DNA from: Armatimonadota bacterium
Lineage (GTDB): Bacteria; Armatimonadota; UBA10988
NCBI GenBank assembly: GCA_016235455.1
Contig: JACRKZ010000037.1
Location: 1-55,123, forward strand
Length of the DNA: 55,123 bases
Direction of reading: 5' to 3'
Both the position numbers and the translations under genes were made by a program. Numbering within the stretch: position 1 is the stretch's first letter; each line of letters begins with the position of its first letter. Positions 42,800-53,449 of this stretch are shown one piece after another. The notes beneath the pieces were generated by a model that was not told the DNA's origin, made no database searches, and was given only the letters and a program-made list of their open reading frames with translations.

Positions 42800-45700
42800 T
42801 TGCCCGGTCGAGGTAGCCAGGCGATGGTTGTGGTCAGCAGTCCGGGGCTTCGCAACGCCCTGATGGCGCTGGCCAAAGGCAGCGGGCTGATGTGCACCGC
42901 CTACGAGCAGGCCGACGAGGCGCTGGCAGCGCTCGTGGTCGGGCCGGTGCCCAGACTCTTGCTGGCCCAGGACGACCTGCCCGGCACCAGCGGCGCTCGC
43001 CTGCGCGAGTTGCTCGCCACGGCGATGCCCGGCCTGGCGGTCGTGGTCGTCGCCGAGGGCGACACCCGCGCACCGGACGTGCTGCGCTGGCCAGAGGACC
43101 AAGAGCCGTTGGCAGCCCGCCTGGCCCAGGCCGCGGCCGCCGGCGCCGCGGCGGTCCGGGCCAGCGAGATCCGCGTCCTGGTGCCCGAGCAGTGCTCGCT
43201 CAACATGCTCCTGGCGGAATCGCGCGACCTTACCGCGGCACTGCCGATCGGCCTGCTCCAGACGACGATCGACGGTCGCGTCCTGGCGGTCAACGGGGTC
43301 TGCGTGGAGATTGTGCGCTGCCCGGAGGACCAGATCGAGGCCTACTTCGGCCGTGGCATCAGGGCCATGTACGCCGACGACCGCGACCGGCAGCGCCTGG
43401 CCGACGAACTGGCCGCGCGCGGCGGCGTGCATCATTGGCCGCTGCGCCTCGTCCGGTACGACGGGACGTCTGTTTGGGTCAGCATCAACGCCCACCTGCG
43501 GCGCGGCCGGAACGGCAAGCCCGATCGCATCAACGCGTCGTTGCTGGATGTGACCGCGCAGCACGAGTCCACCATGGCGTTGGAACTCGACCTGGCCCTC
43601 GAACGCGTGCGCTCGGAAGTGCTGGCCATGCGCGACGAGACCGACTGGTGGGACGTGGTGCGTGCCTTCGAGCAGTCGATGCGCGGTCTCCTGTCCTTCC
43701 AGTGCTGTAGCGTCAACCTGCTGGACCCCGACCACGAGCAGGTGCGCCTGTTCATCTGCCCGCCCCTCGTCGTCGGCCGCTGCTTCAAGACGTCGGCCAT
43801 CCACCCCGCCTTGACGCTGGCCGCCGAGACGGGCCAGGCGCTGATTCGCAACCGTGGCGACGAACTCTTCGATGAGCGTGTGGTGCCCGAGGTCAACTGC
43901 ATCCTCGACGTGCCGTTCGACGGTGGCACAGTGGCGCTCAACAGCACCTCGTACAACGCCTTCGGGGCGCGCGAAGTGGCCATACTGGAGCGGTTCGCCA
44001 AGGTGCTGACCGCGGGCCATCGGCGCCTGAGCGACATGCAGGCCCGCGCCCGCGCCGAAGCGGAGAACCTGCGCACCAAGGAGCGCTACGAGGAGCTGGT
44101 CCGGCGCATTCCCGTCGGCGTCTACGTATACCGCGTGGCCGCCTCGGGTGAGCATGAACTGGACTACGTGAGCCCGCAACTGGCACGCATGTCCGGCGTC
44201 GACATCGATCAGATGCAGGGCGATGCCAGCCTGGCCTTCGGTATGATCCATCCCGAGGATCTGCCTGGCTTCGTGCACCACACGCTCGAATGCGCCGCCG
44301 CACTCACGCCCTTCCGCTGGGCCGGGCGAGCCATCGCCCACGGCCAGACCCGCTACATACGCGTCGAGTCCGACCCGACCGTGCTGCCCGATGGTGACAG
44401 CATCTGGTCGGGCATCGTCATCGACGTGACCGAGCAGCGCGTCGCCACCGAAGCGCTGGGCGCCAGTCTGGAGCGCATCCGCGCCCTGGTCGACGCCAAC
44501 CCTGACACCTTCTTCGTGCTGTCGACCGACGGCCTGATCCTGGACGCCAAGACCGACCGACCTGACCACCTGCTGGCTCCCCCGAGCTACTTCGTGGGCA
44601 AACACATCGGCGAGGTGCTGCCCGCCGACGTGGCCATCCTGGCCGCCGCCAAGATGGCTGAAGCGCGGCGCTCGAGTGAGCCGGTGCAGTTCGACTACGG
44701 GCTCGATTTCCCTTCTGGCCGGCACGAGTTCGAGTGCCGACTGGTCCGCCTGGGCGACGATGGGCTGATGGCGGTGATCCGCGACGTCACCCAACGGCGC
44801 CAGGCCGAGGCCGAGCGCGAGCGTCTGATGGTGGCCATCGAGCAGGCGGCCGAAACCGTCGTCATCACCGACGCCGAGGGCACCATCCAGTACGCCAACC
44901 CGATGTTCGAGCGCGTCAGCGGCTACACCCGCGAGGAGGCCATCGGGCAGACCCCTCGTCTCCTCAAGAGTGGCCAGCAGGACGATGAGACCTACCGCGT
45001 GCTATGGCACACCATCGCCAGTGGCGGCACGTGGGTGGGCCGGCTGGTCAACCGCCGCCGCGATGGCACGCTGTTCACCGAGGAAGTGACCATCTCGCCC
45101 GTGCGCAACCACGAAGGCGTGATCACCAACTACGTCGCGGTCAAGCGCGACATCAGCGCGCAACTCAGCCTCGAAGCCCAGTTGGCCCAGGCGCAGAAGA
45201 TGGAGTCCGTAGGCCGCCTGGCCGGCGGCGTGGCGCACGATTTTAACAACATGCTCGGCGTCATTCTGGGTCATGCCGAGCACGTCCTGCAGCGCATGGA
45301 CTCGGCTTCGCCGCTGCGGGCCGACCTGGACGAGATCCGCAACGCGGCGCTGCGCTCGGCCGATCTGACCCGCCAACTGCTGGCCTTTGCCCGCCAGCAG
45401 GCCATCGCCCCGCGCCTGCTCGACCTCAACCGCGCCGTGGGTGGCGTGCTGCGCATGCTGGAGCGGCTCATCGGCGAGCACATCGAGTTGCGCTGGGCGC
45501 CCGCGGACGACCTGTGGCCGGTGCGCGTCGACCCGTCGCAGATCGACCAGATCCTGGCCAACCTGTGCGTCAACGCGCGCGACGCCATCTCGGGCACAGG
45601 CCGGGTCACCATCGAGACGAGAAACCGGGTCCTCACCGACGCCCCGGCCGGCGCCGACCTGGCGCCCGGCGACTACGTCGAACTGTCGGTTGCCGACGAC

Positions 45701-46312
45701 GGCAGCGGCATGGACGAGCACACCGTGGCCCGCATCTTCGAGCCATTCTTCACCACCAAGGTAGTTGGCGAAGGCACCGGCCTCGGCCTGGCCACGGTCT
45801 ATGGCGCGGTCCGGCAGAACGACGGCGTCATCCGCGTCGAGAGCGAGCCCGGCCGCGGCACCACCTTCCGCATCTACCTGCCGCGGCACGCCGCGGAACC
45901 CGCCGCCGCGCCAGCCCCCTCCGAGGTCACCGAGTTGCCGCACGGCGAGGGTACCGTCCTGTTGGTCGAGGACGAGCCCTCCATCCTGCGCATGGCCGAG
46001 CGCATGCTCGAACTCGTCGGCTACACCGTGATCGCCGCGCCCTCACCCAGCGACGCGTTGCGTCTGGCCACCGAGCACGACGGCCCCGTCGACCTGGTCA
46101 TCACCGACGTGGTCATGCCCGAGATGAACGGCCCGCAACTCGTCGCTGAGTTGCGCGGCGCCCGGCCCGAGGTGCGGGCGCTGTTCATGTCGGGCCACAC
46201 CGCCGACACCGTGGCCAACCACGGCGTGCTCGACGGTGACGTCGAGTTCATCGCCAAGCCATTCACCACGCTCGATCTGGTCGCCGCGGTCGGGCGACTG
46301 GTCGGCAGCTAG
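42800..46312 (+). CDS. Hybrid sensor histidine kinase with pseudo-receiver, PAS and GAF domains (copy 1)
   Basis: This 1,170-residue cytoplasmic protein runs: receiver-like domain (8-120), PAS (about 150-255), GAF-like (270-425), three further PAS (about 440-800), HisKA with H813 in GVAHDFNN, HATPase with N- and G-boxes ([28 protein letters not shown]), and a C-terminal receiver with D1103 in TDVVMPEM. At the N-terminal receiver, Gln57 stands where the phospho-Asp would be, in LLAQDDLPG. No membrane segment is seen. The TTG start is set by AGGGAGA and a TATAAT; the ATG at 42734 is upstream of that promoter. SDR and paralog genes follow on the same strand. Confidence 0.9.
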   Translation: MPGRGSQAMVVVSSPGLRNALMALAKGSGLMCTAYEQADEALAALVVGPVPRLLLAQDDLPGTSGARLRELLATAMPGLAVVVVAEGDTRAPDVLRWPEDQEPLAARLAQAAAAGAAAVRASEIRVLVPEQCSLNMLLAESRDLTAALPIGLLQTTIDGRVLAVNGVCVEIVRCPEDQIEAYFGRGIRAMYADDRDRQRLADELAARGGVHHWPLRLVRYDGTSVWVSINAHLRRGRNGKPDRINASLLDVTAQHESTMALELDLALERVRSEVLAMRDETDWWDVVRAFEQSMRGLLSFQCCSVNLLDPDHEQVRLFICPPLVVGRCFKTSAIHPALTLAAETGQALIRNRGDELFDERVVPEVNCILDVPFDGGTVALNSTSYNAFGAREVAILERFAKVLTAGHRRLSDMQARARAEAENLRTKERYEELVRRIPVGVYVYRVAASGEHELDYVSPQLARMSGVDIDQMQGDASLAFGMIHPEDLPGFVHHTLECAAALTPFRWAGRAIAHGQTRYIRVESDPTVLPDGDSIWSGIVIDVTEQRVATEALGASLERIRALVDANPDTFFVLSTDGLILDAKTDRPDHLLAPPSYFVGKHIGEVLPADVAILAAAKMAEARRSSEPVQFDYGLDFPSGRHEFECRLVRLGDDGLMAVIRDVTQRRQAEAERERLMVAIEQAAETVVITDAEGTIQYANPMFERVSGYTREEAIGQTPRLLKSGQQDDETYRVLWHTIASGGTWVGRLVNRRRDGTLFTEEVTISPVRNHEGVITNYVAVKRDISAQLSLEAQLAQAQKMESVGRLAGGVAHDFNNMLGVILGHAEHVLQRMDSASPLRADLDEIRNAALRSADLTRQLLAFARQQAIAPRLLDLNRAVGGVLRMLERLIGEHIELRWAPADDLWPVRVDPSQIDQILANLCVNARDAISGTGRVTIETRNRVLTDAPAGADLAPGDYVELSVADDGSGMDEHTVARIFEPFFTTKVVGEGTGLGLATVYGAVRQNDGVIRVESEPGRGTTFRIYLPRHAAEPAAAPAPSEVTELPHGEGTVLLVEDEPSILRMAERMLELVGYTVIAAPSPSDALRLATEHDGPVDLVITDVVMPEMNGPQLVAELRGARPEVRALFMSGHTADTVANHGVLDGDVEFIAKPFTTLDLVAAVGRLVGS

Positions 46313-46321
46313 GAGACACCG

Positions 46322-47113
46322 ATGCCACTGCCTGACCAACCCCGCAGCGTGCTCGACTTGTTCCGCCTGGACGGGCGCCGCGCACTGGTCACCGGCGGCT
46401 CCAAGGGGCTTGGTCTGGCCATTGCCACCGCCCTGGCCGAGGCCGGGGCCGAGGTCGTGCTGGTCAGCCGCACGCTGGCCGACTGCCAGACCGCCGCCCA
46501 CTCGGTGACCGCGGCCACCGGCCAGCGCGCGTGGGGCATGGCCGCCGATGTAGGGGTGGCCGCGCAGGTCGACGCCCTCGCCGCGCAGGTGGCCGCTGAG
46601 GCCGGCGCGGTCGACATCCTGGTCAACAGTGCCGGCATCAACATCCGCCGGCCCATCGCCGAAATGACCGAGGCTGACTGGGACGCCGTGGTCGGCGTCA
46701 ATCTCAAGGCGCCGTACCTGCTGTCCCGCGCCTTTGGCCCGGCCATGGCCGCGCGCGGCTGGGGCCGCATCATCCACCTGGGCTCGATCATGTCGCAGGT
46801 CAGCATCGCCGGTCGCTCGCCCTACGCCTCGGCCAAGGCTGGGCTGCTGGGCCTGACCCGCACGCTGGCGCTCGAATGGGCCACCACCGGCGTCACCGTC
46901 AACGCGCTGTGCCCCGGCCCCTTCGCCACGGAGATGAACCTGCCGCTGCTCAACGACCCGGCGCAGTACGAAGCCTTCGTGGCCAAGATCCCCATGGGCC
47001 GCTGGGGTGAACTGCACGAGATCACCGGCGCGGCGCTGTTCCTGGCCAGCGCCGCGTCCTCGTTCGTCACGGGCAGCGCGCTGTACATCGACGGCGGGTG
47101 GACGGCGCAGTAG
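46322..47113 (+). CDS. SDR family oxidoreductase (gluconate 5-dehydrogenase-like)
   Basis: The 263-residue protein has the SDR cofactor loop TGGSKGLG (about residues 25-32), the NSAG motif, catalytic Ser in LGSIMS and YASAK (Tyr and Lys). It ends with [13 protein letters not shown]. Similarity is to the gluconate 5-dehydrogenase/3-oxoacyl-ACP reductase group; the substrate cannot be read. GGAG lies seven bases before the ATG, and the stop of kinase 1 is nine bases upstream, so the two are co-transcribed. Kinase 2 follows 178 bases later. Confidence 0.93.
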   Translation: MPLPDQPRSVLDLFRLDGRRALVTGGSKGLGLAIATALAEAGAEVVLVSRTLADCQTAAHSVTAATGQRAWGMAADVGVAAQVDALAAQVAAEAGAVDILVNSAGINIRRPIAEMTEADWDAVVGVNLKAPYLLSRAFGPAMAARGWGRIIHLGSIMSQVSIAGRSPYASAKAGLLGLTRTLALEWATTGVTVNALCPGPFATEMNLPLLNDPAQYEAFVAKIPMGRWGELHEITGAALFLASAASSFVTGSALYIDGGWTAQ

Positions 47114-47278
47114 TTGGCCGTCGCCCGGAGCCGCCGGCGCGGCGCGGCCGGCGGGGTTCAAGCGCCTGTCACATTGCCCTCGCGGCGACAGACTTTGTTG
47201 CGCTCGACCGCACAGCAGACCATCAAACTGGAGTACTTTGGTGGTCTGCGGCCGGGTCACTGCCGGAGCCGACCGCGC

Positions 47279-47284
47279 GGGGAG
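47279..47284 (+). promoter_or_regulatory. Ribosome binding site deciding a TTG start (kinase 2)
   Basis: GGGGAG is seven bases before the TTG at 47292, matching the arrangement of the paralog. Confidence 0.55.
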
Positions 47285-47291
47285 ATGCGTA

Positions 47292-50200
47292 TTGCCCGGC
47301 AGCGGCAACCAGGCGATGGTCGTGGCAAGCGATGCGGATCTCCGCGAGGCGCTTTGTACCGTGGTCACGCGTCTCGGGTTCGGCGCCCGCTCCCACGACT
47401 GCGCCGACGAGGCGCTGGCCGCGCTGCTCAGTGGGCCGTCGCCCCGGTGCCTGTTGGCGCAGGCCGACCTGCCCGGCACCAGCGGCGCACGGTTGCGCGA
47501 CCTCCTGGCGACCGCCCTGCCGGAAGTTCCGGTCGCCGTCGTCACCACGCAGGGCCAGGGCCACCCAGACCAAGTGGCGTGGCCAGCCGAGGAGGCGAGG
47601 CTGGTCAAGACCATCGGCGAACTGGCCGCGCGTCGCGCCGACCGGGGCGCCACCAGCGACCTGTTGATCCTCGACCCGGATGCCGTGTTGGCGCCGAGCC
47701 TGCTGGCCGAGTCGCTCGATCTCGCGTGGGGGCTGCCCATCGGCCTGCTGCAGACGCACCCCGACGGCCGCGTGCTGGCCATGAACCGCACCTGCGCACA
47801 GATCGCGCGGTGCCCCGACGGCGCGGTCCAAGCCTGGTTCTCGCGCGGCATCCGCGCGATCTACGCCGACCCGCGCGACCGCGATCGCATGCTGGCCGAC
47901 ATCAGCGAGCACGGCGTGGTGCGCGACGTGACCGTGGCCATCCAGCGCTACGATGGCACCCAGGGTTGGGTCCGCGTCAATGCCCGCATGTACCCCGGGC
48001 GCCCAGGCGAGCCGGGGCACATCGACACCTCGCTGCTGGACGTCACGGCGGAGCATGACGCGACGGCCAACCTGGAGTCCGACCTCGCCCTCGAGCGGGT
48101 GCGGTCGGCGGTGCTCGAAATGACCGACGAGGGCGACTGGTGGCACGTGGTGCATGCCTTTGCCCAGGCGGCGCGCGGCGTGATGCACTTTGTCGAGTGT
48201 GGCGTGAACCTCGTCGACTGCGACCGGCAGGAGATGCGCGGGTTCAACTCGGGTGACCCGAACGGCGACCTGGGCTACCATCGTACCGAGATTGGCCCAG
48301 CCCTGGCGCTGGTGGTCCAGACCGGCCAGGCCATGGTGCGCGAGCGGGGCGATGCCTTGTTCGGCAACGACTTCCGAGCCGAGATCAACAGCGTGGTCGA
48401 TGTGCCCTTCTCCGGGGGCACGGTGGCCCTGAACAGCACCGAGTTCGGCGCTTTTGGCCCGCGCGAGATAGGGCTCCTGGAGCACTACGCCAAGGTCATG
48501 ACCACGGGCCATCGCCGCCTGCTCGACCTGCAGGCACGAGCCCTGGCCGAGGCCGAGACCCGGCAGTCCAAGGAGCGTTACGAGGAACTGGTCCGGCGCA
48601 TTCCCATTGGTGTCTACGTGTACCGCGTGACGGCCGCGGGCGAGCGCCTGATTGAGTACGCCAGTCCGCAACTAGCGCGCATGACGGGCCACGCCGCCGA
48701 GGACTTGCAGGGCGATGCCGCGCTGGCCTTCGGCATGATCCACCCCGACGACCTGGCCGACTTCGTCCAGCACAACATCGAGACCACCGCGGCGCTTACG
48801 CCCTTCCGCTGGGAGGGCCGCGCCGTTGTCGCCGGCGAGGTGCGGCATATCCGCATGGAGTCCGACCCCACGCCGCTGCCCAACGGCGACAGCGTGTGGT
48901 CGGGCATCGTCATCGACGTCACTGAGCAGCGTGCCGCGGCGGACGAGTTGCGCCGCAGCCAGGAACGCTACCACTCGTTTGTCGCCAACAGCCACGAAGC
49001 CATCTACTGCACCGAGTTCGACCAACCCATCGACACCGGTCTGCCCACAGAGGAGCAGATCGACGCTATCTATGCCCACGGGTACCTGGGCGAGTGCAAC
49101 GCCGCCATGGCGGCCATGTACGGCTTTGAGGCCACCGAGCAGTTTGTCGGCCAGCGGCTGGTGGACTTCCATGGCGGCAGTGACAACCCGGCCAATCGAG
49201 ACGTTTTCCGGCGGTTCATCGCCTCGAACTACCGCGCGCTTGACTCGGAGACCGAGGAGTACCTGCCCGATGGCCAGCGTCGCTACTTCCTGAGCAGCGA
49301 CGTGGGCGTGGTGAGTGACGACCGGCTGCTGCGCATCTGGGGGACGGCCAGCGACGTCACCGAACGGAGGCTGGCCGAGCAGGCGCTGCGCCGACGCGAC
49401 GAGCTGCTCGCGGCAGCGGCCCAGGCGGGCCGCATGTTGCTCACCCAGGACGACCTGCCGTCCACGTTGGCGCAGATCGTGGACCGCATCGGCCCGGCCT
49501 CCGGACAGGATCGCGCCTACCTCTTCGAGTTCCATCCCGACACCGATGCCGGCCAGGTATCAGCCTCCTTGCGGTACGAGTGGGTGCGTGACGGAGTCGA
49601 GCCCCAGATGGCCTCGCCCCAACTGCAGGACATCCCCTTCGCGGAGTTGGCGCCGTACTCCTGGTCGCGGCTCGGCCGCGGCGAGTGCGTCTGCGCCCGA
49701 GTGGCCGACCTGCCCGAGACCGAGCGTGCCGTGTTGGAGCCGCAAGGCATCCTGTCCCTCCTGCTCGTGCCCATCCAGGCGGACGGCGCGGCCTGGGGCT
49801 TCATCGGCTTCGACGCCTGCACCGCTGCCTACGACTGGCGCGCGGGCGAGCAGGCCGCACTGATGAGCATCGCCGCTGCCATTGGCGGCGCGGTGGAGCG
49901 ACTGCGTGCGGCCCAGGCCCTGCGCGAGAGCATGGAGCGCAACCGGACGCTGGTGGACGCCAACCCCGACAGCTTCTTTGTGATCTCAGCCGACGGCACC
50001 ATTCTCGACGCCAAGACCGAGCGCGCGGACAGCCTGCTCCCACCGGCGACGTACTTCGTCGGTAAGCACGTCAGCGAGGTCCTGCCCGACGATACCGCGG
50101 CGCTCACCGCAGCCAAGATGGCCGAAGTGCTCCTCGCTGACCAGCCGGTGACCTACACCTACAGCATCGAGTTCCCCTCGGGCTGGCATGACTTCGAGTG

Positions 50201-51788
50201 TCGCCTGGTGCACTGGGGCGCGGATTCGCTCATGGCGGTCATCCGTGACGTCACCGAGCGGCGCCAGGCGGAAGCCGAGCGAGAGCGGCTCATGGTGGCC
50301 ATCGAGCAGGCGGCCGAGACCGTGGTGATCACGGACGCGCAGGGCACCATTCAATACGCCAACCCGATGTTCGAACAGGTCACGGGCTATGCCCGCGCCG
50401 AGGTCATCGGCCAGAACCCGCGCATCCTCAAGAGCGACCAGCAGGACGCCGAGACCTACCGCGACCTGTGGCGCACCATCAGCCAAGGGGCGACCTGGGT
50501 CGGCCGCCTGATCAACCGGCGACGTGACGGCACGCTGTTCACCGAAGAGGCCAGCATCTCACCCGTGCGCGACCACAACGGCGTGGTCACCAACTACGTG
50601 GCGGTCAAGCGCGACATCACCTCGCAGTTGAGCCTGGAAGCGCGGTTGGCCCAGGCGCAGAAGATGGAGTCCGTGGGCCGGCTGGCTGGTGGCGTGGCCC
50701 ACGACTTCAACAACATGCTCGGGGTCATCCTAGGCCATGCCGAGACGGTGTTGGAGCAGGTCGAGGTCGACTCGCCGCTCCACGCCGATCTGGAGGAGAT
50801 ACGCAAAGCCGCGCTGCGGTCGGCCGACCTGACGCGCCAGCTTCTGGCCTTCGCTCGGCAGCAGACCATCTCGCCGCGCGTGCTCGACCTCAACCACACG
50901 GTGGGCGGCATGTTGCGCATGCTCCAGCGCCTCATCGGCGAATCCGTGGCGCTCGACTGGCAGCCAGCCGACAACCTGTGGCCAGTCTGCGTCGACCCCT
51001 CGCAGATCGACCAGATCCTGGCCAACCTGTGCGTCAACGCGCGCGACGCCATCGGCGGCAGCGGCCGCGTGACCATCACCACCAGCAACCGCACCGTGGC
51101 CGCCGACCAGGCCGACGCCGATCTGGCACAGGGCGAGTACGTCTGTCTGGCCGTCACCGACGATGGCAGCGGCATGGATCCGCACACTCAGGCGCGCATC
51201 TTCGAACCGTTCTTCACCACCAAGCAGCTGGGCGAGGGCACTGGCCTGGGACTGGCCACCGTCTATGGCGCCGTGCGCCAGAACGACGGCGTGGTTCGCG
51301 TCGACAGCTCGCCCGGCCAGGGCACCACGTTCCGCATCTTCCTGCCGCGACACCTGGGCGACGGCGCGGGCGAGTCGCAGTCCGCCCCCTCGCACCGACC
51401 ACGTCGCGGCGAGGGGACCATCCTCCTGGTCGAGGATGAGCCGGCCATTCTGCGCATGGCGCAACGCATGTTGGGCCGGCGCGGCTACACCGTCCTCGCC
51501 GCACCCACGCCCAGCGACGCGCTGCGTGTCGTGCGGGAGCACGATGGAGCCATCGATCTGGTCATGACCGACGTGGTCATGCCCGAGATGAACGGCCGCC
51601 AGCTCGTGGAAGCGATACGCCAACTGCGACCCGGCATCGGCGCGCTCTTCATGTCAGGCTACACCGCCGACGCCATCGCCGACCACGGCGTGCTCGACGC
51701 CGGCGTGGAGTTCATCGCCAAGCCGTTCACCACGCGCGACCTCGCGGCGACCGTGGAGAGGATCCTCGGTAGCCAGGAACCCGCCTGA
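47292..51788 (+). CDS. Hybrid sensor histidine kinase, enlarged paralog (copy 2)
   Basis: This 1,498-residue protein is a paralog of the kinase at 42800: pseudo-receiver, PAS, GAF and PAS, then an inserted PAS (about 565-690) and GAF (about 700-870), then two PAS, HisKA (H1137 in GVAHDFNN), HATPase and receiver (D1427 in TDVVMPEM). The pseudo-receiver again has Gln57 in LLAQADLPG. The inserted pair of about 325 residues explains the length difference. The TTG start is chosen by the GGGGAG and by the match to copy 1 (MPG-x-G-x-QAMVV). The gene runs to within 31 bases of the converging radical SAM gene. Confidence 0.9.
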   Translation: MPGSGNQAMVVASDADLREALCTVVTRLGFGARSHDCADEALAALLSGPSPRCLLAQADLPGTSGARLRDLLATALPEVPVAVVTTQGQGHPDQVAWPAEEARLVKTIGELAARRADRGATSDLLILDPDAVLAPSLLAESLDLAWGLPIGLLQTHPDGRVLAMNRTCAQIARCPDGAVQAWFSRGIRAIYADPRDRDRMLADISEHGVVRDVTVAIQRYDGTQGWVRVNARMYPGRPGEPGHIDTSLLDVTAEHDATANLESDLALERVRSAVLEMTDEGDWWHVVHAFAQAARGVMHFVECGVNLVDCDRQEMRGFNSGDPNGDLGYHRTEIGPALALVVQTGQAMVRERGDALFGNDFRAEINSVVDVPFSGGTVALNSTEFGAFGPREIGLLEHYAKVMTTGHRRLLDLQARALAEAETRQSKERYEELVRRIPIGVYVYRVTAAGERLIEYASPQLARMTGHAAEDLQGDAALAFGMIHPDDLADFVQHNIETTAALTPFRWEGRAVVAGEVRHIRMESDPTPLPNGDSVWSGIVIDVTEQRAAADELRRSQERYHSFVANSHEAIYCTEFDQPIDTGLPTEEQIDAIYAHGYLGECNAAMAAMYGFEATEQFVGQRLVDFHGGSDNPANRDVFRRFIASNYRALDSETEEYLPDGQRRYFLSSDVGVVSDDRLLRIWGTASDVTERRLAEQALRRRDELLAAAAQAGRMLLTQDDLPSTLAQIVDRIGPASGQDRAYLFEFHPDTDAGQVSASLRYEWVRDGVEPQMASPQLQDIPFAELAPYSWSRLGRGECVCARVADLPETERAVLEPQGILSLLLVPIQADGAAWGFIGFDACTAAYDWRAGEQAALMSIAAAIGGAVERLRAAQALRESMERNRTLVDANPDSFFVISADGTILDAKTERADSLLPPATYFVGKHVSEVLPDDTAALTAAKMAEVLLADQPVTYTYSIEFPSGWHDFECRLVHWGADSLMAVIRDVTERRQAEAERERLMVAIEQAAETVVITDAQGTIQYANPMFEQVTGYARAEVIGQNPRILKSDQQDAETYRDLWRTISQGATWVGRLINRRRDGTLFTEEASISPVRDHNGVVTNYVAVKRDITSQLSLEARLAQAQKMESVGRLAGGVAHDFNNMLGVILGHAETVLEQVEVDSPLHADLEEIRKAALRSADLTRQLLAFARQQTISPRVLDLNHTVGGMLRMLQRLIGESVALDWQPADNLWPVCVDPSQIDQILANLCVNARDAIGGSGRVTITTSNRTVAADQADADLAQGEYVCLAVTDDGSGMDPHTQARIFEPFFTTKQLGEGTGLGLATVYGAVRQNDGVVRVDSSPGQGTTFRIFLPRHLGDGAGESQSAPSHRPRRGEGTILLVEDEPAILRMAQRMLGRRGYTVLAAPTPSDALRVVREHDGAIDLVMTDVVMPEMNGRQLVEAIRQLRPGIGALFMSGYTADAIADHGVLDAGVEFIAKPFTTRDLAATVERILGSQEPA

Positions 51789-51812
51789 CGGCGCGCGGCG
51801 CAGCCTCCCAGC

Positions 51813-51827
51813 CCCTGCCTAGCAGGG
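51813..51827 (-). terminator. Hairpin holding the stop codon of the radical SAM gene in its loop
   Basis: CCCTGC (51813-51818) is inverted at 51822-51827, and the three-base loop CTA is the TAG stop on the minus strand. It lies between converging genes and may act as a terminator, but has no T-run. Confidence 0.35.
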
Positions 51828-53153
51828 CCGCGGCGCCGATCCGGTCCCCAGCGGCCGGTCCGCCAGCCGCCAGAACACCTCACGCACCGCCTCCTTCATG
51901 CCCGCGCAGGCCACTCCCGGCCGGCCGAACTCGCCGTGCACCGCGTAGCTCTCGCCCGCGCACCCGCCCAGACACCAGTGCCGCGCCCAGCAGCCGCCGC
52001 ACGGCCGGCGCGCGGCCAGCGCCGTTTGCCGCCGGACTTCGGCCAGCGCCGCCGAGCGCCGCCAGACCCGCGCCGGCGGCTCGCTGCGCACGTTGCCCGC
52101 GGCGAAGGCCTCACCCACGAAATTGGGGCAGGGATAGAGCGTGCCGTCGGCATCGAGCAGCAGCGTCTGGCTGCCGGTGCCGCAACTGCGGCGCGGCGCG
52201 CAGCCGTGGCAGGTCTGGGCGAAGATGCTCGCAAAGTCGCGGCCGAGCAACCCCGCCAGCGCCGGGTCGCTGTCCGCCGCCTGCCAGATGGCGCGCAGCA
52301 GGTTGACCGGCTTCGGCGGCTCGAAGGCCTGGCCCGGCCCCATCTGGCGTACGGCGATGCAGCGCGCCTCGGCCACGCCGAGGCGTTGCGCCAGCCGCAG
52401 ATACGGCTCGATGGCGGTCAGGTTGCCCGCGTGGACGACCATGCTGATGACCACCAGCGCGCCGGCCTCGACCAGCCGCGCCACGCCGGCCAAGGCGCGG
52501 TCGAAGGTGCCCGGTCCGCGCACCGCCTCATGGCCGGCGGCGTCGGGTCCGTCGAGCGACACCTGCACGTCCAGCCCGCACTCGGCGGCGCCGCGGGCAA
52601 AGGCGTCGTCCACGTACAGCCCGTTGGTGGAGACCATGGGTCGCAGCCCGCGCCGCCTGGCCCAGCGCGCCAGGTCGAGCGTATCCGCCGGCCGCAACAG
52701 CGGCTCGCCGCCGAGGATGGCCAGCAGCGCGCCCGGCGCGGTGTAGCGGCGCAGGCCGTCGAGCGCGGCGGCCAGCTCCAGGCCGGACAGCTCGGCGCGA
52801 TCCTGGTGCAGCTCAGGCTGGTTGTAGCAGAAGGCGCAGCGCAGCGGGCAGCGGTTGGTGATGTTGACCGCGATGCTCTCGATGCGGTCGCGCGCGGGCT
52901 GTCGCGGCCGGCGCGCGAGCACGCCGGCGCTCTTGAGCCGCCGGATGATGCCGGCCGCCGCCTGCGCCACGGCATAGTCGGCGCGCCCGCCGGTCAGCTC
53001 GGCCAGCGCGGCTGCCGGCGACTTGCCCTCGACCAGCGCGCCGATGAAGCGGTCGGCCTGTGGGTCGATGACCGTCCACCAGGGCGCATCGCCCCACACC
53101 AGCAGGACGCGGTCGCCGCGGCGCTCGCGGATGTCGGGCGGCGGGAGGGTCAT
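51819..53153 (-). CDS. Radical SAM/SPASM maturase with N-terminal PqqD-like domain
   Basis: The 444-residue protein begins with a PqqD/RRE-like domain (about 12-80; FIGALVEGKSPAAALAEL), followed by the radical SAM triad C102-x3-C106-x2-C109 (CPLRCAFC) and later GGEPLLRP and VSLDGPD. The C-terminal SPASM matches the family exactly: C324-x12-G-x4-C342, then C385-x2-C388-x5-C394-x3-C398, then C416, with an extra C315-x2-C318. Such enzymes modify peptides, with the RRE binding a leader. The ATG at 53153 overlaps the preceding stop as ATGA. A longer frame to 53651 is the shadow of the upstream genes. The target is probably the tandem proteins encoded upstream; that is inference. Confidence 0.93.
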   Translation of the reverse strand: MTLPPPDIRERRGDRVLLVWGDAPWWTVIDPQADRFIGALVEGKSPAAALAELTGGRADYAVAQAAAGIIRRLKSAGVLARRPRQPARDRIESIAVNITNRCPLRCAFCYNQPELHQDRAELSGLELAAALDGLRRYTAPGALLAILGGEPLLRPADTLDLARWARRRGLRPMVSTNGLYVDDAFARGAAECGLDVQVSLDGPDAAGHEAVRGPGTFDRALAGVARLVEAGALVVISMVVHAGNLTAIEPYLRLAQRLGVAEARCIAVRQMGPGQAFEPPKPVNLLRAIWQAADSDPALAGLLGRDFASIFAQTCHGCAPRRSCGTGSQTLLLDADGTLYPCPNFVGEAFAAGNVRSEPPARVWRRSAALAEVRRQTALAARRPCGGCWARHWCLGGCAGESYAVHGEFGRPGVACAGMKEAVREVFWRLADRPLGTGSAPRPC

Positions 53154-53449
53154 GGTCGCCCAAACAAGCTGCCGTACACCGACACACGCTGTAAGGCTAT
53201 GCCGGCGACCGCGAGTGTGGCCACCGTTACCACCGCCAGCGGTATCCGCCAACGCCGATTGGCCAGCAGTGTGGCGGTCACCAACGCCAGCCCCGTGACC
53301 AGCAGGCCGAGCCCCAACTGCGGCGTGCTCCAGACTGACGCAGACCATTGCTCGACCGCGACGACATAGCCCATGTGCGCCGACGCGCTGCGACTGCTGT
53401 CCCCCGCCGCCAGCACCCGCGGGGCCGTGGCGTCGGTCCTCGACGTCAT
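53150..53449 (-). CDS. Short member of tandem membrane protein family (99 aa)
   Basis: The protein begins with a 40-residue head containing PRVLAAG and HMGYVV (residues 25-30), which matches the heads of the two larger neighbours. Two membrane segments follow (about 43-63 and 68-86), then it ends at residue 99 without the C-terminal domain of its relatives. The ATG overlaps the upstream stop (ATGA, 53446-53449), and its own stop overlaps the maturase start (ATGA, 53150-53153). It is the gene nearest the maturase, so it may be a minimal substrate or an anchor. A longer frame to 53629 is a shadow. Confidence 0.75.
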   Translation of the reverse strand: MTSRTDATAPRVLAAGDSSRSASAHMGYVVAVEQWSASVWSTPQLGLGLLVTGLALVTATLLANRRWRIPLAVVTVATLAVAGIALQRVSVYGSLFGRP

